Shown: positions 36,479-44,444 of the stretch, in pieces
How positions within the stretch are numbered: position 1 is the first letter of the stretch
Layout of the letters: each line of letters starts with the position of its first letter
Origin: Alteromonadaceae bacterium M269
GTDB taxonomy: Bacteria; Pseudomonadota; Gammaproteobacteria; Enterobacterales; Alteromonadaceae
DNA: 64,000 bases
NCBI GenBank assembly: GCA_004353515.1
Contig: SMNZ01000006.1
Span: 186,001 to 250,000 of the forward strand
Direction of reading: 5' to 3'
Position numbers and translations under genes: made by a program
The notes under the pieces: model-generated
Seen by the model: the letters and a program-made list of their open reading frames with translations, nothing else
Databases searched by the model: none
Told to the model about the DNA's origin: nothing

Positions 36479-37126
36479 ATGAGTACTAGTGATGACCAAA
36501 TGCAGGGTATTTTGATGGGTAACGTAAAAGCCTATGCGGAAGTTGCTGAGCCAGAAGCCAAAGGCTTCAATTATAGTGGGGTGCTAACACCTGCAATGAT
36601 GGAGCATTGTCAGCATTACCAGTTTTGCCTACGTAACCTCAACCATACCGATGGAACAACAACTTCAGGGGTGCTAACAGGTCAGGAAACTAACCGCATT
36701 ACTGGGCATAGTAATGAAGGGGGTTATGGTTTACCTCTTATGCCTTTGTACAATGTTCAAATAACAGCAGCTACAAATAACAAAGATGCCGCAGTAGCCA
36801 CAACCAGCAAAGACGTTCTGCAGACACTGCGAGAAGCACTTATTCCTATTGGTGTCACAGTATGGCTAGCAACTGATTCGGCTGAAGCAATTGATTTAAC
36901 CAACTTGAAATCCGAACTGTTTGAGGCTGGTTATTCTGTTGGTGAGATTGGTAAAAGTGCTACGCCAGCACCCACAGCGACGACAAATAACAGTGTCTTG
37001 GAGACAGTGTATTGTCCGTTTACCCCACCAGAAGCTAACTCTAAAGTAAAAACTGTCACTATCGGTGCTAACTCAGGCATGTGCCAAATCTATTGGGCAA
37101 AGCAGGGTAAACATTATTATGAATAA
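36479..37126 (+). CDS. Hypothetical protein, P4 unit
   Basis: The 215-residue soluble protein has no signal peptide. Threonine- and alanine-rich; contains QGILMGNVKAYAEVAEP, LPLMPLYNVQITAATNN and a C-terminal GMCQIYWAKQGKHYYE. Not recognised. It is 84 bp upstream of the LysM-GH18-like gene and shares promoter P4, so the two probably act together. Confidence 0.55.
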   Translation: MSTSDDQMQGILMGNVKAYAEVAEPEAKGFNYSGVLTPAMMEHCQHYQFCLRNLNHTDGTTTSGVLTGQETNRITGHSNEGGYGLPLMPLYNVQITAATNNKDAAVATTSKDVLQTLREALIPIGVTVWLATDSAEAIDLTNLKSELFEAGYSVGEIGKSATPAPTATTNNSVLETVYCPFTPPEANSKVKTVTIGANSGMCQIYWAKQGKHYYE

Positions 37127-37210
37127 GATTCTGCTAGCCCAAGGATGGAGAGCATCTCGTCACAGCAAAGATCAACAGCCCCTAATTATTTTAACCAGCG
37201 GACAAACGAA

Positions 37211-38239
37211 ATGAGCGTAGAACTAGTTTATATAGTGCAAGCAGGTGATACCCTTAGCGCTATCGCGGCATCGATAAGAGCGTGTGCCGGCGTTACCGAA
37301 CAAAGTGTTAAAGACAAAAATCCTGACATCAACGAGAATGACTTACAAGTAGGCCAACTCATTTTAATACCTCACTCATCGGGTGATGGTGCACTAGCTT
37401 ACACCATTTGCGCTGGCGACACCCTGTGGGCTATTTGCAATCACATAAACCAGTGTGAAGGTGTAACCGTCGCTGATATTGTTGCTGAAAACCCAGCCGT
37501 AAAACCGGATTTATTGTCCATTCATGATCGGCTTAATATCCCGGCTGCTATGGCTACAGCTGAACCTTCGTGGACATTGACATCCACGGCGGATGTTATG
37601 GGCTTTTGGGACTGGACCTATTCAAGTGCGGCTGCACCTCAAAATGCAACTTTAAGCATTGCCTTTAGTGGTTATACCGATGTGCAAACTGTGTTAAATA
37701 ACGCGGCAAACACCAAAGGTTCTATGGTAGGTACGCATTTTATTTGTTTCGGTGGCGGCAATAATGCGGGTGCTTTTGATATAGGCGTGCTGGATAACAT
37801 AACCGATGCAATAAAGGCAGGCCAGCTTCAAGATTATCAAGGTGTTGCCTTTGATATTGAAACAGGAGCAGCAGAATTGGCGGACGGATTTAAAGGTGCT
37901 TTTGCCGCTGCTAAAGCCGCTGGGTTGCAGGTATTAGTTACGGTAAGTCATTCTGCGCCTTTTGGTATTTCAGATGCTTCAACCCTTATGATGTCTTTGT
38001 TGGCTGATGCAAACATAGACTACATTTCTCCCCAGCTTTATACCGACGGGACAGAGGACAAAAATAACTATGATATAGCTAACGGCTTTAGCTGGGAGAA
38101 TTATAAAGGCTGTAAGGCGGCTGTGGTGCCGAGCATTGTCAAAGCCGCTTATCACCCAAGTGCGCAAGAATACTTCGCCAAGGAAGGAGTGACGCTTTCA
38201 GGGTATATTCAATGGCAACAAACTGATGAATCATCATAA
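37211..38239 (+). CDS. LysM-LysM-GH18-like (chitinase-fold) protein
   Basis: The product is about 342 residues from ATG 37211. Two LysM domains lie at about 5-52 (VYIVQAGDTLSAIAASI) and 60-110 (AYTICAGDTLWAICNHI), each ending with a DLxxGQ/DLLSIHDRLNIP-type turn. The C-terminal 220 residues resemble a glycoside hydrolase 18 barrel with YQGVAFDIETG, where the DxE pair corresponds to the end of the family DxxDxDxE motif, and DYISPQLYTDG. It lacks a signal peptide. It likely binds peptidoglycan or chitin and might act as cargo or as a lysis helper for particle release. The first aspartates of the canonical motif are not conserved, so activity is uncertain. Confidence 0.72.
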   Translation: MSVELVYIVQAGDTLSAIAASIRACAGVTEQSVKDKNPDINENDLQVGQLILIPHSSGDGALAYTICAGDTLWAICNHINQCEGVTVADIVAENPAVKPDLLSIHDRLNIPAAMATAEPSWTLTSTADVMGFWDWTYSSAAAPQNATLSIAFSGYTDVQTVLNNAANTKGSMVGTHFICFGGGNNAGAFDIGVLDNITDAIKAGQLQDYQGVAFDIETGAAELADGFKGAFAAAKAAGLQVLVTVSHSAPFGISDASTLMMSLLADANIDYISPQLYTDGTEDKNNYDIANGFSWENYKGCKAAVVPSIVKAAYHPSAQEYFAKEGVTLSGYIQWQQTDESS

Positions 38240-38249
38240 ACCCAGATAA

Positions 38250-38304
38250 TACCTACAATCTGCTTAACTCTACCAATTAAGCCACAGGGCTATTCGCATA
38301 TGAT
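38250..38304 (+). promoter_or_regulatory. Reb-box promoter P5 (AAA+ ATPase)
   Basis: TACCTACA (38250-38257) and TACCAATT (38271-38278), 21-bp period, then 20 bp, then TATGAT (38299-38304). Confidence 0.65.
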
Positions 38305-38340
38305 CAGCGCTTTACTTTGCGTATGACGATGAGGATAGCC

Positions 38341-39714
38341 ATGTGGCATGAACAAACGAATTATAAAGACGCAGAGGCATGTGCGCTTGCAAGTAACGCT
38401 AGTGATTTAACCCAAGAGTGTGCATGGTTAGCACAGGCGATCGAAACACGCATCGGGCATTACTTTGAACAGGGTGAACAACAAGGGAATGACAATATGC
38501 CGCCAGCACCCGAACTAATGGGGTTGAAATCGCCTTATGCATTGTTTGTCGTGCAGCATTCACTGACCGATATTGAACGCTTACTTATTGTGATGGCGTT
38601 AGCGCCCACAATAAAACCTCAATTGTTTGATATTTTTCTCAGTACCAATGAGCTTACTGGACGCCCATTCACTGAATTTGGCATGGTAGAGCATGCGGGG
38701 AGTTTATTGGCTACGGGAGCCACTGCCGCATTTGTGATGTCGGCAATGGACCTACAAGCACGCTTAAATGTGCTTGAGCAGTTGCAAAATAGCCCGAATA
38801 TACAAAAAGTACTTTCTTTTGATACAGAGCCGCAAGGCACGTCTTTATTAAGTGCGCCTCTAGTACTTAAACCCGAATTTATTCAGCAGTTCACCACGGG
38901 GGCACCGTATCGCCCTGAATCGAATCATCAGTTTCCCGCGACCTATATAAAATCGAACGTAACTTGGGATGAGGTGACGCTTTCTCCAATCATAAAAAGT
39001 CAGTTGAACGAAATCGTGCAATGGGTGAAGCATGGGCCTTGTTTAATGCAAGAATGGAAAATTGGTAAACGACTTCGTCCTGGTTATCGCGCTTTGTTTT
39101 ATGGCCCTCCGGGCACGGGTAAAACACTCACAGCGAGTTTGCTCGGCGATATGGTGAACATGGATGTGTATAAAATCGACTTATCTATGGTGACATCGAA
39201 GTACATTGGCGAGACCGAAAAAAACCTTGAGCAGGTGTTTAGTTTGGCTGAGGATCGCCGTTGGATTTTATTCTTTGATGAAGCTGATGCCCTGTTTGGT
39301 AAACGTTTGAATACAGGGTCTGCCAACGACCAATTCGCTAATCAGAACGTGGCTTATTTACTGCAACGGATAGAGCGCTTTAACGGTGTGGTGATTTTAG
39401 CGTCTAACTACAAAGACAATATTGATAATGCATTTTTTCGTCGTTTTGAATCTATTATTCACTTTGCTGCACCTAAAGCGGAAGAGCGGTTAGCACTGTG
39501 GCAAAACGGATTTTGTGAGAAAACACGGTTGTCTCCGTCTGTTAATCTTGAAGCTTTGGCTGAACAATATCCTCTAAGCGGTGCAGATATCGTTAATGTG
39601 ATTCGCTATGTGTCGTTAACGCTTTTGTCGGAGGGGCGTGCTGAAGTTTTACCGAGCGATATCCAACAAGGGATTAGTCGTATCTCGGAGCATAAGTCAC
39701 CACCGAGATGGTAA
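38341..39714 (+). CDS. AAA+ ATPase of the R-body island
   Basis: The product is about 457 residues from ATG 38341 (GAGGA ribosome site). The N-terminal 220 residues are family-specific. The ATPase core has Walker A GPPGTGKTLTASLLG (about 255), KYIGETEKNLEQVF, Walker B WILFFDEADALFGKR, sensor-1 VVILASNYKDN and an arginine-finger region FFRRFES. This CDC48-like single-ring architecture resembles the ATPase accompanying eCIS gene clusters (Afp15/PVC15-like), thought to assist assembly or cargo loading. It has its own Reb-box promoter. Confidence 0.82.
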   Translation: MWHEQTNYKDAEACALASNASDLTQECAWLAQAIETRIGHYFEQGEQQGNDNMPPAPELMGLKSPYALFVVQHSLTDIERLLIVMALAPTIKPQLFDIFLSTNELTGRPFTEFGMVEHAGSLLATGATAAFVMSAMDLQARLNVLEQLQNSPNIQKVLSFDTEPQGTSLLSAPLVLKPEFIQQFTTGAPYRPESNHQFPATYIKSNVTWDEVTLSPIIKSQLNEIVQWVKHGPCLMQEWKIGKRLRPGYRALFYGPPGTGKTLTASLLGDMVNMDVYKIDLSMVTSKYIGETEKNLEQVFSLAEDRRWILFFDEADALFGKRLNTGSANDQFANQNVAYLLQRIERFNGVVILASNYKDNIDNAFFRRFESIIHFAAPKAEERLALWQNGFCEKTRLSPSVNLEALAEQYPLSGADIVNVIRYVSLTLLSEGRAEVLPSDIQQGISRISEHKSPPRW

Positions 39715-39730
39715 GGGAAGTATTAAAATC

Positions 39731-39772
39731 AATGGGTAAATTCAATGTATGAACATAAGAAAATTTACCATT
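39731..39772. repeat. Inverted repeat overlapping promoter P6
   Basis: GGTAAATT (39735-39742) and AATTTACC (39762-39769), extended by ATG/CAT on the outside with one mismatch. The right arm includes the first TACC box of P6. Confidence 0.5.
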
Positions 39773-39819
39773 ATCTCCGCATGTTCTGCCAAAACATCGT
39801 TGTTTGACGTCGCTATATT
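39766..39819 (+). promoter_or_regulatory. Reb-box promoter P6 (rebB copy 4 operon)
   Basis: TACCATTA (39766-39773) and TGCCAAAA (39787-39794), 21-bp period, then 19 bp, then TATATT (39814-39819). Confidence 0.7.
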
Positions 39820-39860
39820 ATCTCCTGCAATTACGCACAACACTATTGGAGAATAAAACG

Positions 39861-40133
39861 ATGGCATTTCCAACCTCGGTTAATGATCAAATCACTGATT
39901 CAGTGACACAAGCAAATGTTAAAGTTCTGGGCGATGCCCCTGCGATGTCTATGGGCAACCTGTTTCAAGCGACGTCTCAGGCACTGTCGAATGCTGCTCA
40001 TAATGCAACAACTGCGCAACAACAAACGGCTATTACAGCTCAGGCCGCTACGACGATGGGCGTCACAACGCTTTATTCTATCGACACAGCAACCACCGGC
40101 GAAGCAACGAAAAAGATTTTAAACGCTGGTTAA
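39861..40133 (+). CDS. rebB: RebB family R-body structural protein (copy 4)
   Basis: The 90-residue protein from ATG 39861 (GGAG ribosome site) is very close to copy 1: MAFPTSVNDQITDSVTQANV, APAMSMGNLFQATSQALSN and TTMGVTTLYSIDTATTGEAT. It lies about 12 kb from the other copies in its own transcript with the PatG-like genes, which ties those genes to R-body biology. Confidence 0.9.
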   Translation: MAFPTSVNDQITDSVTQANVKVLGDAPAMSMGNLFQATSQALSNAAHNATTAQQQTAITAQAATTMGVTTLYSIDTATTGEATKKILNAG

Positions 40134-40154
40134 CCCGCCTTATCCCACCTTAAC

Positions 40155-40184
40155 GAGAAGGCGTTGGCTTTTACCACGCCTCTC
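40155..40184 (+). terminator. Hairpin after rebB copy 4 (attenuator)
   Basis: GAGAAGGCGT pairs with ACGCCTCTC with one bulged A. No T tract, so it probably only reduces readthrough into the PatG-like genes, parallel to the hairpin after copy 3. Confidence 0.5.
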
Positions 40185-40206
40185 TCAGCCTCAAAGGTAC
40201 TATGCA

Positions 40207-41205
40207 ATGAGCGATATTGACAAACCAGAACAAGAAGATGTGATGAAAGACACTGTGTCGGATGAGATTATCGAAGATACTCAATCGGACAGTGTCACTG
40301 AGGATATAACAGAACCTGAGAGTGATACTCAACAGGGCACGGTAAGCGAAAACTTTGCCCAAAGTGCAGATACTAACGAAACCCAAGTTGAGGATATGGC
40401 TGATATGCCTCTTCAATTGATGAGGGAAAACAACATATATGCGTTGGGGATAGTGGAAATTGTTTTTCCGAATAAAGGGATAGAAAAGCAGTTTTTACAA
40501 GCAGCAATGCTGCTTGGCGTGGATGAAAAAGACTACTTTGCTGTTTTTACCAATCAAGGTTCTAGCACCGATAGAGACAAATATTTATATCTTGCTGAGC
40601 AGGTTCAGTGGGTGTTGTCCATTAAACAAAGGCATGTTTATCTGTTGAAGCCCGCAGACAAACCTGAACTGATCGCTTTGATTGATTCACTCAAGCCACC
40701 CGAAGATACTTTGGAGCCGGTGTACACCTGCGTTATTGGCTATCGCACTGCGAGCGTTAATAGCTTTGGGATAACCCAAGTTGTGTGCCAACAAGTTTAT
40801 CATCACACATTAGCTGAGCTGCACGATACGATTCAAAAAATCTCATCTGCTGAGACCGCTGCTATCCAAGAAGTGATCAATAAGTTGGAGTATGAACCGA
40901 ATTTGGGCGATTCCGATTTTACGCGTGCGAAGAACTTTGTTGCGTTTCGTTACCCTGACATTTATCAACAAACCCACGCAATGCAATCGGCGTCAAAACA
41001 TGCTGAAAAAGCATCACTCATAAAGATAGATTTTAGTCGTTTCGATGCTGTTTCTGAGCGCGTTATCGTGAACATGAGCATGACTTATCAGGAGAACAGC
41101 TCAACAAAACGGCATTACTACTTTTGTCGTGTTGATGTGACGGGCTTGTATCCTTTTATTAATACACCCATCCAGGCATTTACGCCGTTACTACCTTTCG
41201 AGTAG
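40207..41205 (+). CDS. PatG C-terminal-domain-like protein, paralogue 1
   Basis: The 332-residue protein has an acidic N-terminus of about 65 residues, then a conserved domain: IYALGIVEIVFPNKGIEKQF, DKYLYLAEQVQWVLSIKQR with YLLKP, RAKNFVAFRYPDIYQQ and a C-terminal FCRVDVTGLYPFIN. The same order of motifs occurs in the non-protease C-terminal domain of the cyanobactin protein PatG, as far as I can recall it. That domain has no firmly known function. Two further paralogues follow in tandem. Co-transcribed with rebB copy 4. Confidence 0.6.
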   Translation: MSDIDKPEQEDVMKDTVSDEIIEDTQSDSVTEDITEPESDTQQGTVSENFAQSADTNETQVEDMADMPLQLMRENNIYALGIVEIVFPNKGIEKQFLQAAMLLGVDEKDYFAVFTNQGSSTDRDKYLYLAEQVQWVLSIKQRHVYLLKPADKPELIALIDSLKPPEDTLEPVYTCVIGYRTASVNSFGITQVVCQQVYHHTLAELHDTIQKISSAETAAIQEVINKLEYEPNLGDSDFTRAKNFVAFRYPDIYQQTHAMQSASKHAEKASLIKIDFSRFDAVSERVIVNMSMTYQENSSTKRHYYFCRVDVTGLYPFINTPIQAFTPLLPFE

Positions 41206-41242
41206 TGATTGGAATGCAGACATATTTTATGGGAGCCAAACA

Positions 41243-42118
41243 ATGAATTTATCGACTGAAGCTCAAAACTATAGTCAGGCTAGTACCGCAACCTTTGTAG
41301 ACAACAAGGCCGATGTTGTTCAGCGAGAAGTCGTCATTGCGGACTCTACAAGCCTCGTTTACGCCATAGGTCATATTAAGCCTTTTTTCCCGACTCTGGA
41401 TTTGGAAAAGCAATATGAAGCTGCGGTTTCTATGATTCAACAAGGATCTTCGAATTATGCAGGTGCGGATACTTCTGAGGTATCTAAATTCACCGTATTT
41501 GATTACACCGTAACACCCGATAATCAACCCAATTTGGCATACCGGCCTTTTTTGTATCTGGCCGAAGAAGCAACCTGGATATTGACGATTAACCAAGTTG
41601 ATACCTATATATTGACACCGCGCACAATGACGCAACGCAATGCACTTATTGACGCAACCAAAGATGCACAAGCCCCTTTTATAGTCATGGGCCATTTAGG
41701 TGAGTTGACTCTAGGAAACGCTTCGGGAAGTGCAAGCTTACCTGTCGTGATGTTGGAACATCTCGAGGGAATTACTCCAGCCGCTCCCGGTAGCCTTAGT
41801 GGCAATGCTGCACGACTAAATGAGTTGCCCATACCCGGACTCAAACCCAATATCGGGCGTACCTCATTAGAGCGGGCCAGTAATTACTTTCAAAGCCACT
41901 ATAACCAAATCAATCAGGATATTGATGGCTCGCCAATTGTCGAGAATATCAGTGCCCTTCATGCCGATACGTTGAATGCGATGAACAACCCTGACCTGAT
42001 TGAGATAATTATTACGTCATCGAATAGGAGCCGCTTTGCTTGCAGTATAGACGTGAACAACACTTACCCTTTTGTGTCATCCAAGTTGTCACCGTATGCA
42101 AAAAGCCACTGTAGTTAG
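41243..42118 (+). CDS. PatG C-terminal-domain-like protein, paralogue 2
   Basis: The 291-residue paralogue has VYAIGHIKPFFPTLDLEKQY, PFLYLAEEATWILTINQVDTYILTP, RASNYFQSHYNQINQ and CSIDVNNTYPFVSSKLSPY. It is shorter at the N-terminus than paralogue 1. Its stop codon overlaps the AGGAG ribosome site of the next gene, showing coupled translation. Confidence 0.6.
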   Translation: MNLSTEAQNYSQASTATFVDNKADVVQREVVIADSTSLVYAIGHIKPFFPTLDLEKQYEAAVSMIQQGSSNYAGADTSEVSKFTVFDYTVTPDNQPNLAYRPFLYLAEEATWILTINQVDTYILTPRTMTQRNALIDATKDAQAPFIVMGHLGELTLGNASGSASLPVVMLEHLEGITPAAPGSLSGNAARLNELPIPGLKPNIGRTSLERASNYFQSHYNQINQDIDGSPIVENISALHADTLNAMNNPDLIEIIITSSNRSRFACSIDVNNTYPFVSSKLSPYAKSHCS

Positions 42119-42128
42119 GAGAAAAATT

Positions 42129-43064
42129 ATGACGCCTTCAATTAAACCTGTTGAATACAATCCGACTGCAACGCAACCGTTAACGAAACCAGTAACACAA
42201 CGCATGTTAAACGGCAGAGAAGGGGAGGTTGAGATGACCCGAGAAAGCTCTTTTGTGTACGTGGTGGGCAATGTTAATGCTAAGTTCCCTTCCTTAAGTT
42301 TAGAAAAAGAGCTTTATCAAAACAGTTTGATATTGGGAACCAAGCTGCCACTTCTCGGGCAGGTTAATGATGATATTGGTTTGGAACAACTCAATAGAGA
42401 CAATGATCTTTATAAAGAGCTTTTTAAAGGGTTAAGCGAACCGAAAAATCGATATATTGCTCGCGAAATGAATTGGGTGCTAGACAACCGTTTTGGTGAG
42501 CAATTGTATGATCTATATGTTTCGACTGAGGATTTATTGACGCAATGTATTTCTGCACTAGGTAGAACACAAAGTGCTGAAAATGAACAAGTGATTGTTA
42601 TTGGCAAATCAAACCATGCTGAGGTGATTGAGGTTAGTGCCATTTTGCCGGTAGCCGTTATGCCATTGGGTCAATTAGTTCATGGTGATAGCCACAGTAA
42701 TAATCACCTGCAAAAAATGGTTAAAGAGATAACTTCGCTCGACAGTTCAAGTGGTAATACGGATGCGTTGCGGGCATTGAATTTCGTACTCTACAACAAC
42801 CCTAAAATTTATGAAAAGTCGTCTCATCTGTATTATAAGTCAAACTCAGATGGGCCAAATCCGAGTGGGTATCAACTTATCAGTGTTGATGTTGATACCT
42901 TAACTAGTGGCGATCGGATTGTTGCTAACGTCATTTTTACGTATCAAGGGATCAACACAGGGGCATTTCAGTATTGGTATAGTCGAGCGGATATTACAGG
43001 GGAGTACCCCTTTCTTGTTACCGACTGGGAACAATATCTGCCAACTCGAATGAAGTATCGCTAA
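42129..43064 (+). CDS. PatG C-terminal-domain-like protein, paralogue 3
   Basis: The product is about 311 residues from ATG 42129 (AGGAG 7 nt upstream). The domain shows VYVVGNVNAKFPSLSLEKEL, NRYIAREMNWVLDNRFG, RALNFVLYNNPKIYEKS and SRADITGEYPFLVTDWEQY. It is the closest of the three to the PatG-type consensus (RYxAREMxWVL, DxTxEYPFLV). Last gene of the P6 unit. Confidence 0.62.
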   Translation: MTPSIKPVEYNPTATQPLTKPVTQRMLNGREGEVEMTRESSFVYVVGNVNAKFPSLSLEKELYQNSLILGTKLPLLGQVNDDIGLEQLNRDNDLYKELFKGLSEPKNRYIAREMNWVLDNRFGEQLYDLYVSTEDLLTQCISALGRTQSAENEQVIVIGKSNHAEVIEVSAILPVAVMPLGQLVHGDSHSNNHLQKMVKEITSLDSSSGNTDALRALNFVLYNNPKIYEKSSHLYYKSNSDGPNPSGYQLISVDVDTLTSGDRIVANVIFTYQGINTGAFQYWYSRADITGEYPFLVTDWEQYLPTRMKYR

Positions 43065-43085
43065 ATCAGAAGAGGCTGATTTAGC
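43060..43085 (+). terminator. Hairpin closing the P6 unit
   Basis: GCTAAATCAG and CTGATTTAGC form a 10-bp stem overlapping the stop codon. No T tract, so termination may be partial. Confidence 0.55.
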
Positions 43086-43419
43086 TATCGCACCCAATTA
43101 ATGGCTGACATAAGGTAAGTGGGTTTGACTCCAGAAGCACTGCTAAAGCCCCAGTTCAAAGCGCACAGTTATTACGAATAAAATGTCTCGATTTGCAGTT
43201 AATTATCTAAATATTGCATTTATATTTCAGTTAAATACCCGAAGTTAATACATCTTACCTGTGTAATATGTTAACCCCTTTACACACTCAAAAAGAGCGT
43301 CTATGCTTTCGATGCTCAAAAATTTTACCTGAATTTAACAAGCGGTTTTCGGGATGAAGTATGGGCGTGAATAACATAACTAAGAAGCAATAACTGAATT
43401 AAAATGGAAGGAAAACTCT
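43086..43419. promoter_or_regulatory. Intergenic region upstream of the PETase-like gene
   Basis: About 330 bp without a gene. Two TACC motifs (43236, 43256) are present but their 20-bp period and 17-bp gap to a poor -10 do not match the island promoters. No clear promoter is identified. Confidence 0.35.
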
Positions 43420-44355
43420 ATGATAAATGCCGTTTTTAAAAAGGCTTCGCTTGGTGCATTCGCACTTCTTTATTCGATAACCGCATTGAGTGGTGGCGGT
43501 GGCGGAGGAGGCGGTGATGGTGGATTACCATTACCTTCTACCTGTGACGTCAACTGCGGATACGAAACTGGTCCTGCGCCAAACTTAAGTTTTGTTGAAG
43601 CTAACCGTGGCCCATTGAGCACAGCAACATTCAATGTTCCAGGCTCAGTCGATGGATTTGGCGGTGGCACTGTTTACTACCCCACTAATATCAATCAGGA
43701 GCTAGCTACGATTTCTATTGCACCAGGCTTCACGAATACGCGTTCTGCTGTTGCTTGGTGGGGACCCATATTAGCCTCACACGGTTTTGTGGTTATCACT
43801 ATTGATACGAATTCGCGATTTGATCAACCCGAGAGCCGCGGTAGGCAGCTGGATAGCGCGTTGTCGTACTTGATCGACGAAGGTAATCGCGCAGGTAGCC
43901 CAATATCGGGTCTTGTTGACGAAAACCGTCTTGCAACTATGGGGTTTTCGATGGGTGGCGGGGGAGCACTACATAGTGCCTCTAGAAACCGTTTGAGTGC
44001 TAGCATTCCTTTGGCGCCTTTTAATTTTGGTAATGGCAACTTTGGGGATATTGGTGTTCCTACCATGATAATGGCTTGTGAAAACGACGGCACTGCTCCC
44101 GTAAATTCTCACGCTAGCCCTTTTTACAATGTTATTTCCAACAGTGTTGATAAAGCCTTTATGGAAGTTAATGACGGTCCACACAATTGTGCTAATGGCA
44201 ACAACAGTAATAATGCACTGTTGTCTACCTACGGTATTTCATGGATGAAGCGATTCTTGGATAAAGATCGTCGCTTTAACCAATTCCTTTGCGGTCCTAA
44301 TCACATAGCGAACAATCGGATTTCTGATTATCGCGATACCTGTGATTTTTTATAA
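43420..44355 (+). CDS. Secreted PETase-like polyester hydrolase (alpha/beta hydrolase)
   Basis: The 311-residue protein has a signal peptide (about residues 1-24), a run of eight glycines, then a cutinase/PET-hydrolase fold. Catalytic triad by motif: Ser177 in GFSMGGGG, Asp223 in ACENDGTAPV, His255 in DGPHNCANG. Cys220 and Cys257 match the extra active-site disulphide of Ideonella PETase, and the C-terminus WMKRFLDKDRRFNQFLCG also follows it closely. Differences at substrate-contact sites are APGFTN (Phe for Tyr), APFNF (Phe for the wobbling Trp) and Asn beside the histidine. The natural substrate may be cutin, lipid or polyester. Single gene, ending at the 44380 terminator. Confidence 0.88.
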   Translation: MINAVFKKASLGAFALLYSITALSGGGGGGGGDGGLPLPSTCDVNCGYETGPAPNLSFVEANRGPLSTATFNVPGSVDGFGGGTVYYPTNINQELATISIAPGFTNTRSAVAWWGPILASHGFVVITIDTNSRFDQPESRGRQLDSALSYLIDEGNRAGSPISGLVDENRLATMGFSMGGGGALHSASRNRLSASIPLAPFNFGNGNFGDIGVPTMIMACENDGTAPVNSHASPFYNVISNSVDKAFMEVNDGPHNCANGNNSNNALLSTYGISWMKRFLDKDRRFNQFLCGPNHIANNRISDYRDTCDFL

Positions 44356-44379
44356 GACCTAATCTGCAGTAGCGTAATG

Positions 44380-44404
44380 ACGGGAAGCCTAGTCTTCCCG
44401 TTTT
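44380..44404 (+). terminator. Terminator after the PETase-like gene
   Basis: ACGGGAAG-CCTAGT-CTTCCCGT followed by TTT forms a perfect 8-bp stem. Confidence 0.88.
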
Positions 44405-44444
44405 ATCGTTTATCGATTACAAGATATCAAACAGGTAAGCAGCT

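Noticed and set aside
40207-43064. RiPP (cyanobactin-like) biosynthetic cluster based on PatG similarity
   Set aside because: No precursor peptide, PatA-type protease or cyclodehydratase gene is present; only the non-protease domain type is found.
23856-43085. A contractile injection system (eCIS) or type VI secretion locus
   Set aside because: DUF4157 and an AAA+ ATPase are present but there is no sheath, tube, baseplate, spike or tail-fibre gene.
43236-43286. A seventh Reb-box promoter upstream of the PETase-like gene
   Set aside because: TACCCGAA and TACCTGTG are 20 bp apart and the gap to a poor -10 is 17 bp, so both constants of the six other sites are broken.
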